DNA of 64,000 bases from Calothrix sp. PCC 7103. Its GTDB lineage: Bacteria; Cyanobacteriota; Cyanobacteriia; Cyanobacteriales; Nostocaceae. Of the stretch, positions 17,723 through 26,290 are shown in pieces. The DNA lies in NCBI RefSeq assembly GCF_000331305.1, contig NZ_KB217478.1, forward strand, positions 3,293,177 through 3,357,176, read 5' to 3'. The translations under genes and the position numbers were made by a program. Under the pieces are notes generated by a model. That model was not told the DNA's origin. It searched no databases and saw only the letters and a program-made list of their open reading frames with translations. Every line of letters starts with the position of its first letter. Within the stretch, counting starts at the first letter, position 1.

Positions 17723-17764
17723 TTTGATATAATAACAACTTCCTAAAATTAATTAAAACTTATT

Positions 17765-17792
17765 TTCAAGTTCGCCAATTGGCGAACTTGAA
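17765..17792. repeat. Perfect 28-base palindrome
   Basis: The sequence from 17765 to 17792 is its own inverse complement (half site ttcaagttcgccaa). It lies 43 bases after the stop codon of the small secreted protein. It could form a terminator hairpin, although no T-run follows, or act as a dimer-binding site. Confidence 0.6.
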
Positions 17793-18301
17793 TTGCCAAC
17801 TTTCAGTGAACAAGTATTTAAAGTTATATAAATTACATACAGTACGTAGTTGTAAGGGCATTTAAAATCTTTTAAAGTTATCTTTACAGTAAATTTACAT
17901 ACAGAAATGCAGAAATGATGTGAATTGAAACAAGTAACGTCGATATAATGTTCTTGGAGTATCTCTAGCATCTTATAAAATTAAGTGGGTATCTATTCAG
18001 CAAGCTACTTGTCTTTATAGGCAATAGTGGGTAAAGTTTGTATGGTCAATACGGCCAATTCAAAAATAGTTTAGTTTGTAATGGGTTAAAATATATGTAG
18101 TGAGTGGACTGTAGAGATTTTGGTATAAATCTTGTAGGTAGGGGAATAATCCCGTATTGGGCACCCTGCAAATATAAGTGAAGTTCCAACAAAGTTCATA
18201 TAACTGGTGTTATTCCAGATTTACAGCAGCAATGAGTGAAGAGAAAGTAAAAGCTAGAAAAAAATCGTTATTAGTTTGATAAACTAAAATGGAAACTCCT
18301 T
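17793..18301. other. Spacer upstream of the WD40 gene
   Basis: About 0.5 kb, AT-rich. No convincing gene: a 72-codon minus-strand frame overlaps the palindrome and has an unnatural Cys/Tyr/Ile-rich composition. It should contain the promoter of the WD40 gene. Confidence 0.4.
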
Positions 18302-20656
18302 ATGGAGCAAGGACTAAGAGTATTAATACAGTTGGTGCTTGAATTTGCACCCGTAGTAGCAAATTTGGTACAAAAAAGGAACGAAGCAAGTTCAATGCTT
18401 GCGAAACTTCAACCACCGAATGAAGTTAAAGAGTTTCTTGAAGTTATAAATAATTCGGTTGTAGAGAGTAATGCTTCGGAATTAGCACAAGTTGAGTATC
18501 AACGGGAAAAGACAATTCAGCAGCAACTAGCTGTACATAACCGTCAAACTCAGTTGTATATAGCTAAGTACGAACGAGAAACTACACTAAAGTTACCTGA
18601 AGTCAACCGTATACTAGATAGTTGGCCCCTGCGGTTATATCCATCGCAAATTTTGGAGTCTCATAAAGATAATACAGTCAGGACTCCGCTAAAAATATTT
18701 GTGGCGCCACCCAAGATTCTATTTGATAAGTTTGATACTCGTGAAGGAGATATTTCTGAGATTGAACCGATGTTAGCAGAGGGTTTGCGTGATTTTTTGA
18801 ATTGCTATTACTCGCTGCATAACCCAGTTCGTCCAACTGAATTTTTAGCAGGCGCCTGGTATAGTAAAAGGTTTCATAGCGAATCGAGCATTAAAGCTTT
18901 GTTTGGAATGTTGAAATCGGAGCCGATACTTATATTAGAATCGGAAACTGACGGAGATTATATAAATTTTCGTATTGGATATTGGGGTTTAGGTCAAGAC
19001 AACTATTATTACAAAACTATTTCAAGAATATCTTACAGAGATATTGTTTATCAGTCGGCAAAAAACCGCGCCCTACAGTGGAGGCAAATCCGCGATGAAT
19101 TGATACTTCTGGGGGAAGACATAGATGAAATAAATCAAATGGGGGGAGATAACGTCTACAATTTAGACCTTTTAGAGCGCGAAAAAAAATGGAAAGATAA
19201 GGGAGTTGATACTAGTAAAATTGAACTAAAGTATCGAGTTAATCGCCAAGATTTTGAAAAGTTGTGTCAGGTGCTAACTAATTGTCACTGTTTGGTTGCT
19301 AGCTGGATATCTGATGTATATCACTTGATTCATCACGATGTTTCGCCACTGTTACCCGAATTATTGCCTTCTTTAGTAGAAGATGGTATTGATTTTCAAT
19401 CAGTAGGCGCCATTGCCGAAGGATACAAACAAGTTTATCAGGCATTGGAAAATGAACGAGGGCATTGGGTTCCGGAATTAGCATTACAATTGGCGAATAG
19501 TTTATCGGGCTTAAATGACCCAACTTGGGCAAGCGAACAAGTAAGTTATTCACTCGAAGCTTGGTTACAACTCCATCAAATTTCCCCGAAAGAGACTAGT
19601 AATCCGCTAACCGCAATGTTAAACGCAGTACGAATTGAAGATGAAAAATATATTAGTAATCTCAAAACTTATTTTACTGCGATTGGAGACTTGCCCAATC
19701 TTAATTTAGTGGAGGAAATGCTTTCGGCAATTAATGACTTAAAAAAGCTGCGTTCCTCTGAATATGCATACGTCGTCAATACTCTTACTGGACACGCTGA
19801 AAAAGTTACATCCGTTGTTGTTAGTCCTGATGGTGAAACAATTGTGAGTGGATGTGCTGACAAAACGGTGAAAGTGTGGAACCTTCACACCGGCAAAGTC
19901 ATTCGTACTATTTCAGGACATTCAGGTGAAATATCTTCTGTCGCAGTTAGTCCAGATGGCACCTTTTTAGCAGTAGGGATTAGTGATACACCTCGTAGTA
20001 ATGTTAAGGTTTGGCACCTTCAAACAGGCAAATTAATTCATACACTGCTTGGACACAACAAACCCGTTAACGTCGTAAGCATTAGTCCCGACGGTCAAAT
20101 ACTTGCTAGTGGCAGTAATAAAATCAAAATTTGGAACTTGCAAAAAGGAGATAGAGTTTGCACGCTTTGGCATTCATCGGCAGTTAACGCGACTGCTATT
20201 ACTTCCGATGGCACAATTTTAGTTAGTGGTACCAGCGACAACAAAATAAAACTTTGGAATCCTCAAACAGGTGAACCACTGCGTACCTTTATGGGACATG
20301 TGGGAGAAGTTAAAGCTTTAGCACTGCATCCAAACGGACAAATCTTAGTTAGCGGTAGTACAGACTGCACCATTAAAGTATGGGATTTAAACTCTGGTAA
20401 GATATTACACAATTTAATCGAACATACTAGCGAAGTAAGAAGTCTTGCTATTAGTCGCGATGGCAAATTAATTATCAGTGGAAGCAGTGATAAAACTATT
20501 AAAATTTGGCACTTACCATCGGGTGAATTACTGCAAACTCTTACCGGACATTTGGGCGCCATTAACTCTATCGCAATTACTCCTGATGACCGCTGTATAG
20601 TTAGTGGCTGTTCAGACAAAACCATCAAAATTTGGCAATTAACCGAAGATTCTTAA
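18302..20656 (+). CDS. WD40-repeat protein with unrecognised N-terminal domain
   Basis: A 784-residue protein. The last ~290 residues hold seven WD40 repeats, each ending in a K-(V/I)-W-x-(L/P) block (VKVWNL, VKVWHL, IKIWNL, IKLWNP, IKVWDL, IKIWHL, IKIWQL), enough for one closed propeller. The first ~490 residues carry no domain I can name. They begin with a hydrophobic helix (LIQLVLEFAPVVANLV), then a Gln/Glu-rich coiled stretch (about 55-100). A middle part has aromatic-rich segments (FLAGAWYSKRF, FRIGYWGLGQDNYYY). There is no kinase, NACHT or caspase motif, though these often precede WD40 in cyanobacteria. A scaffold or sensor role is inference. It stands alone on the + strand. Confidence 0.85.
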   Translation: MEQGLRVLIQLVLEFAPVVANLVQKRNEASSMLAKLQPPNEVKEFLEVINNSVVESNASELAQVEYQREKTIQQQLAVHNRQTQLYIAKYERETTLKLPEVNRILDSWPLRLYPSQILESHKDNTVRTPLKIFVAPPKILFDKFDTREGDISEIEPMLAEGLRDFLNCYYSLHNPVRPTEFLAGAWYSKRFHSESSIKALFGMLKSEPILILESETDGDYINFRIGYWGLGQDNYYYKTISRISYRDIVYQSAKNRALQWRQIRDELILLGEDIDEINQMGGDNVYNLDLLEREKKWKDKGVDTSKIELKYRVNRQDFEKLCQVLTNCHCLVASWISDVYHLIHHDVSPLLPELLPSLVEDGIDFQSVGAIAEGYKQVYQALENERGHWVPELALQLANSLSGLNDPTWASEQVSYSLEAWLQLHQISPKETSNPLTAMLNAVRIEDEKYISNLKTYFTAIGDLPNLNLVEEMLSAINDLKKLRSSEYAYVVNTLTGHAEKVTSVVVSPDGETIVSGCADKTVKVWNLHTGKVIRTISGHSGEISSVAVSPDGTFLAVGISDTPRSNVKVWHLQTGKLIHTLLGHNKPVNVVSISPDGQILASGSNKIKIWNLQKGDRVCTLWHSSAVNATAITSDGTILVSGTSDNKIKLWNPQTGEPLRTFMGHVGEVKALALHPNGQILVSGSTDCTIKVWDLNSGKILHNLIEHTSEVRSLAISRDGKLIISGSSDKTIKIWHLPSGELLQTLTGHLGAINSIAITPDDRCIVSGCSDKTIKIWQLTEDS

Positions 20657-20689
20657 TTAACTGCCATGCTCACGACCTGACCGGAATGC

Positions 20690-20733
20690 ACCTTATGTAG
20701 GGCTTGGTAAGGTGGACAGTGCCCACCCTACGT
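20690..20733. repeat. GTAGGG/CCCTAC hairpin repeat
   Basis: The arms atgtaggg (20695-20702) and ccctacgt (20726-20733) pair over a loop that contains a further ggtgg/cccacc pairing. It lies 39 bases after the WD40 stop and resembles the GGGTGGGCA repeat at 61-90. It is probably a dispersed repeat and may terminate transcription. Confidence 0.5.
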
Positions 20734-20953
20734 AACAATTAGAATTTTATTTTATCTTTAGGAAGTATAACTATATTCCGTAGCTTATATAGCAATATTA
20801 ATGATTGCTAGCAGTTAAACTAAAACATAATTGAAAGTAAAAGATAACAAAGCTTTTAGCTTGATCAAGCTGTATAATTTTTATCAATGAAATCAATTCA
20901 AGCAACAATTAAATACATTAGAAGCGTCGGTAAGTTTAAAATTCTTACACTGT

Positions 20954-21088
20954 ATGTGCCAATTAGTTGTAGTCAAAATTTTTACCAAGGAAAAGGTAGA
21001 TGAATCCCTAGTATTGAATGTTAGAGTCTCTTGTGATTATTTATCTAATCTACCACAACTAATTCAAATTACTACAACAGTAGAATAA
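20954..21088 (+). CDS. Possible 44-residue small protein
   Basis: An ATG-started frame of 44 codons with ordinary amino-acid composition (start MCQLVVVKIFTKEKVDES, end QLIQITTTVE). It is followed 43 bases later by a strong intrinsic terminator, the main reason to list it. There is no clear ribosome site. A frame one base off runs from an ATG at 20887 and stops at 20999-21003, so this could instead be the 3' part of a frameshifted gene or a non-coding transcript. I recognise no family. Confidence 0.25.
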   Translation: MCQLVVVKIFTKEKVDESLVLNVRVSCDYLSNLPQLIQITTTVE

Positions 21089-21131
21089 TTAGAAATTTTT
21101 GATATTGGCTCTTGAGTCTTAACTAAAATAG

Positions 21132-21167
21132 CCCACCGAAATCAAGTAGTTTCCGGTGGGTTTTATT
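21132..21167 (+). terminator. Intrinsic terminator
   Basis: A stem of cccaccg (21132-21138) and cggtggg (21154-21160), extended by aaa/ttt with one bulged base, is followed directly by ttttatt. The T-run is on the + strand, so it ends transcription from the left. It may also act on htpX from the other side. Confidence 0.7.
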
Positions 21168-21203
21168 AATTGATACTAAGATAGGCACCTGCCTACTAAA
21201 TAT

Positions 21204-22064
21204 CTAACGTGTAGAGAGTTGTTGCTCGATTTGAAGTAACGCTTCGATACGTTTTTCAGTTGTAGGGTGAGTTCTGAACAAATTAGCCAAAGACCCGCCC
21301 GAAAATGGGTTGATAATTAATAGTGGTTCAAATGCAGGATTTGCTGAGTCCATAGGCATTTGTTTTGCTGTCGCTTCTAAACGTTGTAACGCGCGGGCAA
21401 GGGCGCGAGGATTACCTGTAATACGCGCGGCACCAGCATCAGCGGCAAATTCACGAGTACGAGAAATAGCCATTTGAATAACAGTGGCACTTAAAGGCGC
21501 CAATATCATAGTTAATAACACACCGACAAAATTACCACCACGGTTTTCGTCGTCACGCGAACCACCACCAAACCAAAACAGGTTTTGCGCTAGAAAAGAA
21601 ATGGCACCAGCAACGGTAGCTGCAACAGCTTGTGTTAAAGTATCGCGGTTAGAGATATGAGTAAGTTCGTGTGCGATAACAGCTTCGAGTTCATCTTCGG
21701 GTAAAATGCTCATAATACCTTCAGTGACAGCAACTGCCGCATGTTCAGGGTCGCGGCCTGTAGCAAAAGCATTCGCTGTGGGACCAGGAACGATACATAC
21801 TCTTGGCATTGGTAGACCCGCACGTTGGGATAATTTTTGCACCATCCGATAAAGTCTAGGTGCCTGCGCTTCATTTACTTCTTGGGCGCCATACACAGTC
21901 AAAGCTATTTTATCTGACTGATACCAAGAAAATAAATTAGTAGCTGCCGCTAAACCAATACCGATTACTAGACCACCAGTTCCACCGATAAAGTAATAGC
22001 TAATTGCAATCAAAAGACCACTGAGCGCAGCAAGCAAACCTAGAGTTTTGAATTGATTTCCCAT
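21204..22064 (-). CDS. htpX: Zinc metalloprotease HtpX
   Basis: A 286-residue M48B membrane protease that degrades damaged membrane proteins. Two hydrophobic segments lie at the N-terminus (LGLLAALSGLLIAISYYF and a second near 30-45). The zinc motif is HELTH in VIAHELTHISNRDTL, the third ligand Glu is in TREFAADAGAARITG, and two more hydrophobic stretches lie between them. The active site faces the cytoplasm in this family. Length is typical. A strong ribosome site (aggag, 8-12 bases before the ATG) fixes the start. It stands alone. Confidence 0.95.
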   Translation of the reverse strand: MGNQFKTLGLLAALSGLLIAISYYFIGGTGGLVIGIGLAAATNLFSWYQSDKIALTVYGAQEVNEAQAPRLYRMVQKLSQRAGLPMPRVCIVPGPTANAFATGRDPEHAAVAVTEGIMSILPEDELEAVIAHELTHISNRDTLTQAVAATVAGAISFLAQNLFWFGGGSRDDENRGGNFVGVLLTMILAPLSATVIQMAISRTREFAADAGAARITGNPRALARALQRLEATAKQMPMDSANPAFEPLLIINPFSGGSLANLFRTHPTTEKRIEALLQIEQQLSTR

Positions 22065-22274
22065 ATTATTATATTCTCCTGAACACTGCTATATCATTTC
22101 TTAAGCTTTATAGCCAGTAGATCAATTTCAGCCACATCATCATTGTATCAACTCAAACATAAATTCAGGTAGAAATTGCGCCCTAATAGAGTACGGTTTT
22201 CCGTCTTATTCACTCAAAATAAATTAAGATGTAGATGATATCAATATTCAGTTATATTACCGAGGCAGGATATT

Positions 22275-22733
22275 ATGATGAAGTTACCGATACCGGATTT
22301 TAGAGAAAGACAAATGGGGCAAGTATTAGTTACTTTAGAGGTTACTAACCATATCGATCAAATTTTAGCCGAACGCGGTTTTATTTCAAAAGAAGAAGTT
22401 CGTTCCGTAACATTAACAAATGTTTTGGTTGATACAGGTGCCACACTATTATGTTTACCTTCATCTGTGATTACTCAATTAGGTTTAGCGCAATTTGGAG
22501 AAGCAAGTGTAGAAACAAGTGCAGGAATGAAACAAGGACGAATATTTAAAGACGTTGACTTGTGTATTGAAGGGCGCCAAGGTACTTTCAAATGTTTAGA
22601 ACTTACAGAAGTGTCTTACGCTTTATTAGGTGTCATACCAATGCAAGATTTAGGACTAGAGCCTGATTTAAAAAATCATCGCTTGCGATTATTACCAATG
22701 AATTCTGAACAAAGTTATCTAACAGCTTTGTAA
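22275..22733 (+). CDS. Clan AA aspartyl-protease-like protein
   Basis: A 152-residue retropepsin-like protein. The single catalytic motif is VLVDTGATLLCLPSSV near residue 56 and the conserved second half is SYALLGVIPMQDLGLEPDL, so a dimer would be needed for activity. There is no signal peptide. Such small proteins are common in cyanobacteria, often with unknown targets and sometimes as antitoxin-like pairs; no partner is evident here. The start has two adjacent Met codons at 22275. A truncated copy of the C-terminal block lies at 32540-32602. Confidence 0.8.
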   Translation: MMKLPIPDFRERQMGQVLVTLEVTNHIDQILAERGFISKEEVRSVTLTNVLVDTGATLLCLPSSVITQLGLAQFGEASVETSAGMKQGRIFKDVDLCIEGRQGTFKCLELTEVSYALLGVIPMQDLGLEPDLKNHRLRLLPMNSEQSYLTAL

Positions 22734-22873
22734 AAATTCTCAGATTACCAAATTTTCGACTTTTTTAATAAGTCGCTAACTAAAATACATCTAAAGATAG
22801 AGTTTTTTAACGGTTTAGGCTCGCTGTGCAGGGGGCAGGGATGCCTGTTCCACTAGATAATTTAATTTTTTAA

Positions 22874-24613
22874 TCAGGTTTTGGTGATTTCAAAACCTAA
22901 AATATGACGAGGTAAGTTTATTTGCTCTGGTTCAGGAAAAGTATTAGCTGTATACGAGTTGATACCATAAGTATTTACAGATAATGTTTTACCATCGGCG
23001 CCAATATCAAGCGTTACATAATTAAAAGTGTCTGGGCTGAAAAAATCTATTGGTTCGCGGTGTTGGTCTGCTTGTGGGTCTCCTTCGCGAAATACTTTTT
23101 GAAGTCCTGGAAATTTTGGGTCTAAACCAATAGGGTTAATACCTTTGGCTTTTTGTAAAGTTACAAGACCATCGGTTAAAAATTGAATTGTGTCAAAGTC
23201 GTGTTTAGTAAATTTATCTGGACCACTGGCGCCTATCGGCCCTGCGACAATGGTAAAAGCGTTTTGACTAACTTTACGAGTTTCAGGATTGTTAAAGTCT
23301 GTTAAGTACGTTAAATCGTTAATGCGGTTTTGATGGTCATCTGTTGAGAGAAAAACTACGTTCTCTATTTTGTTATCGTCGATAAACTTGAGTATTTCAT
23401 TACGTTCAGCACGATAATTACCATACCAAGATTTACCACTATCATTGCCTATTTGGTCAATTGGAGACGAAATAGCAACTATTTTCCAGGATATACGTTT
23501 TTTCTGGGCATCCAAAAGTGTTTGCTTAAACCAGTTTAATTGAGATTTACCTAACATGGTGCGCTTGGGATTATCTGCACGGGCACCAATATCATCTGCA
23601 CTTGCTGCTGTTTTGAGTCGAATATCGCGATAAGAACGGTCGTCTAAATTGATAAAAATACTATTTGCACCCCACTGCTGTGCAAAATAAAGCTGTTGTG
23701 TTTTATCTGTACGAGGGTCGTTTTTGACGGAAATCGTTTTCTCTCGAATTGGTTCATATTCACTATAAGCTTTAACTAGGGTTCTGAAACCCTGAGTTTG
23801 ATTGATAAATTTATTGGCAGTGTTGGCATCATATTGCGAGTTAGCAGCGTCTACACCAAAACCATCGGGAGTTCCCGCAGGCGCCCCACCGTTGATAAAT
23901 TGTTTATTAGCGAGTTCGTGGTTATCGAGAAGTGTATAATTACCGTTCGCAGCAAACAGCTTTTGTAAACCTGTAAAACCACCTGCTTTGACAGGTTCTA
24001 ACTGTTCGCGATATTTACGACGGTAGTCTAATAATGCTTGAGATGTATTTGTAAAGGGGTCAGCGGTTGCTTCAGATATGGCACTTTTTGTTTCGTAAAT
24101 TGCATCGCCCAGTAAAATAAAATAATCTAAATTAAGCTTGTCAAAGTTTTGCGTCGAAGGATATGGGCGCCATTGACCATCTGCATCTCCACTAAATGCT
24201 AAACGTATAGGTACTTTTGCACTATTTGATGGTGCCGTTTTAAAGGTACCAACTGAACTGATTTTATTTTTGGTTAAAAATCTGTAATAGTAGCGCGTAC
24301 CACTTTTTAACCCTTTTATATCTAGCTTGGTAGTATAATCTCGTTTGGGGTCTGTACTAGTTTTGGTAGAAGAAACGATATTGCGAAATTTGGAATCTGT
24401 GGCAATTTGAGCAGTTAAGCTAGTTACGATACCTTGGTTTGTAGCAGTATTGAAAGAGCGTGTCCATACAATAATGCTGTTTTGAGTGGCGTCTCCCGAT
24501 GCTATACCGTTAAAGCTGACGGTTGTTACAGCAAAGCTTGGAGCAACTACGATTAATATAGCGGTAGTTATTATGGCTAGACATATTATCGTTAAATGTT
24601 TGAGTCGGAACAC
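22874..24613 (-). CDS. phoD: PhoD-like alkaline phosphatase
   Basis: A 579-residue secreted phosphohydrolase of the PhoD family (phosphomono- and diesterase, Ca/Fe-dependent in known members). The N-terminal signal is KHLTIICLAIITTAILIVV and ends near 28 at SFA. A fibronectin-like N-terminal domain (SGDATQNSIIVWTR) precedes the metallophosphatase domain. Metal-site blocks are RLAFSGDADG, YFILLGDAIYE, NYTLLDNHELANK and VVFLSTDDHQNR. Expected export to the periplasm fits phosphate scavenging. I see no clear Pho box in the 200 bases upstream. It is divergent from the GT2 gene, with an AATCCCCCC repeat in between. Confidence 0.88.
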   Translation of the reverse strand: MFRLKHLTIICLAIITTAILIVVAPSFAVTTVSFNGIASGDATQNSIIVWTRSFNTATNQGIVTSLTAQIATDSKFRNIVSSTKTSTDPKRDYTTKLDIKGLKSGTRYYYRFLTKNKISSVGTFKTAPSNSAKVPIRLAFSGDADGQWRPYPSTQNFDKLNLDYFILLGDAIYETKSAISEATADPFTNTSQALLDYRRKYREQLEPVKAGGFTGLQKLFAANGNYTLLDNHELANKQFINGGAPAGTPDGFGVDAANSQYDANTANKFINQTQGFRTLVKAYSEYEPIREKTISVKNDPRTDKTQQLYFAQQWGANSIFINLDDRSYRDIRLKTAASADDIGARADNPKRTMLGKSQLNWFKQTLLDAQKKRISWKIVAISSPIDQIGNDSGKSWYGNYRAERNEILKFIDDNKIENVVFLSTDDHQNRINDLTYLTDFNNPETRKVSQNAFTIVAGPIGASGPDKFTKHDFDTIQFLTDGLVTLQKAKGINPIGLDPKFPGLQKVFREGDPQADQHREPIDFFSPDTFNYVTLDIGADGKTLSVNTYGINSYTANTFPEPEQINLPRHILGFEITKT

Positions 24614-24707
24614 AGTGTTTTATATTTATTGCTTGACTCAGTAATTATATTGTTCTAAAACGAACAAGCACTATAAATTTAGCTTTTTTTTATTCTACAC
24701 AGCGATG

Positions 24708-24738
24708 AATCCCCCCTAACGCTTAATAAGGGGGGATT
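24708..24738. repeat. AATCCCCC/GGGGGATT inverted repeat, copy 1
   Basis: The arms aatcccccct and aggggggatt form a 10-base perfect stem with an 11-base loop. Copies with shorter loops are at about 30.24 and 60.05 kb. It lies between divergent genes here, so it is a dispersed repeat and not simply a terminator. Confidence 0.65.
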
Positions 24739-24825
24739 AAATTAAACTAAAAAGTAACAATAAATTCATTTTAATCAAAATTTCGTATTACCCTGGATAA
24801 GTCAACAGGCTTGAGTAAGTCGCAA

Positions 24826-25521
24826 ATGCGTAGTCCGAACAAAATATCTATTATTATTCCAGTTCTTAATGAAGAAAAACATATATTAGCGGCTATTCTG
24901 ACTGCTCAAACAAGTACAAATACTGAAATCATTGTGGTAGACGCTGGTTCACACGATAAAACCTGTGATATAGCTTTAGAGACAGGTGTAAAAATTATTT
25001 CTTCTGAGCGAGGACGCGCAATACAAATGAATACAGGCGCCGCAGTTGCAAGTGGAGATATTTTATTATTTCTTCATGCTGATACACTGTTACCGCCTAA
25101 ATTTGATGATATGGTTCGTGAAATGTTACAAAGACCTCGTGTTGTGGCAGGTGCATTTCAATTAAAAATTAATGGTACACCTTGGGGTTTAAGATTGGTC
25201 GAGTGGGGAGTTGACATGCGCTCCAAATATTTTCAACTTCCTTATGGAGACCAAGCAATTTTTTTTAAAAGTGAGATTTTTAATAAAATAGATGGCTTTC
25301 CTGAATTACCGATAATGGAAGATTTTGAGTTAGTGCGACGTTTGAAAAGTATTGGAAAAATTGCCATTATCCCAGCACCTGTCCTTACTTCTGGGCGCCG
25401 ATGGTTGCTGCGTGGAATTTTAAGGACTACTTTAATTAATCAAATTATAATTATAGGGTATTTTATCGGTGTTTCTCCGACTCGGTTAGCTAATTGGTAT
25501 AGAGGAAGAAAATTAAGATAA
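24826..25521 (+). CDS. GT2 glycosyltransferase, TIGR04283-like
   Basis: A 231-residue family 2 glycosyltransferase of the group often called arsenosugar biosynthesis glycosyltransferase (TIGR04283). It has ISIIIPVLNEEKHI at the start, IIVVDAGSHDKT, the donor-binding DXD-type segment LLFLHADTLLPP and the family block PYGDQAIFFKSEIF. The IMEDFELVRRL motif (ED) is the catalytic region. The frame is open from a TTG at 24811, but the ATG at 24826 is better. It leads a three-gene run with a TVP38 protein and a disulfide-reductase-like flavoprotein. No radical-SAM ArsS is nearby, so an arsenosugar role is uncertain. Confidence 0.85.
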   Translation: MRSPNKISIIIPVLNEEKHILAAILTAQTSTNTEIIVVDAGSHDKTCDIALETGVKIISSERGRAIQMNTGAAVASGDILLFLHADTLLPPKFDDMVREMLQRPRVVAGAFQLKINGTPWGLRLVEWGVDMRSKYFQLPYGDQAIFFKSEIFNKIDGFPELPIMEDFELVRRLKSIGKIAIIPAPVLTSGRRWLLRGILRTTLINQIIIIGYFIGVSPTRLANWYRGRKLR

Positions 25522-25570
25522 GTTTAAGAAAAGTTTGAGTATTGTATTCAATTAACCATCATATAACTAT

Positions 25571-26263
25571 ATGGGCAAGCTAAAATTAGGATTGATTATT
25601 AAGATTTTATTACTATGTCTTATTATGGGTGTTGTGATTTTTATCGCAAAAGCTTTAAATTTTCAAAGTTTATTGCAGCAAGCTTTAATATGGGTACAAA
25701 GTCTTGGTGTGTTGGGACCAATAGCCTTTATGGTTATTTATAATTTAGCTACAATATTATTTATACCAGGTTCTGTTCTGACTTTAGGTGGGGGTGTGCT
25801 ATTTGGGGTGTTTTGGGGGTCGATTTATGTGTTTATTGCAGCTACAATTGGAGCTACAGTCGCATTTTTAATTGGACGCTATTTATCGCGCGATTGGGTA
25901 TCACGACAACTTGAGAAATATTCAAAGTTTCAGGCAATTGATTCTGCTGTCGCTCGTGAAGGTTGGAAAATAGTTTTTTTAACTCGCTTATCACCTTTAT
26001 TTCCATTTAATTTATTGAATTATGCCTTTGGTATCACCCAGGTTTCACTTCAAGATTACATACTAGGTTCAATTGGCATGGTTCCCGGAACTATTATGTA
26101 TGTTTATATTGGTTCGCTTGCAGGAGATATTGCGATGATTGGTATGAAGCAATCGACAAATCCAACATTGCAGTGGAGTGTTCGCATTGTTGGTTTTATT
26201 GCTACTGTAGCCGTCACAATTTATGTTACTCGTATTGCGCGAAATGCGTTAGAAAATAATTAA
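25571..26263 (+). CDS. TVP38/TMEM64 family (VTT domain) membrane protein
   Basis: A 230-residue multi-pass membrane protein of the VTT/SNARE-associated group (DedA relatives). The signature block is ILFIPGSVLTLGGGVLFGVFWG, followed by ATVAFLIGRYLSR and the second signature FPFNLLNYAFGITQV. About five or six hydrophobic helices are visible. Homologues are linked to lipid or metal homeostasis; the cyanobacterial function is not set. It starts 49 bases after the GT2 gene and 27 bases before the flavoprotein, a likely operon. Confidence 0.9.
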   Translation: MGKLKLGLIIKILLLCLIMGVVIFIAKALNFQSLLQQALIWVQSLGVLGPIAFMVIYNLATILFIPGSVLTLGGGVLFGVFWGSIYVFIAATIGATVAFLIGRYLSRDWVSRQLEKYSKFQAIDSAVAREGWKIVFLTRLSPLFPFNLLNYAFGITQVSLQDYILGSIGMVPGTIMYVYIGSLAGDIAMIGMKQSTNPTLQWSVRIVGFIATVAVTIYVTRIARNALENN

Positions 26264-26290
26264 TTATCTATCTACATTAAAAATATTATT

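Noticed and set aside
17753-17971. 72-codon minus-strand frame
   Set aside because: It includes the 28-base palindrome and is rich in Cys, Tyr and Ile without motif.
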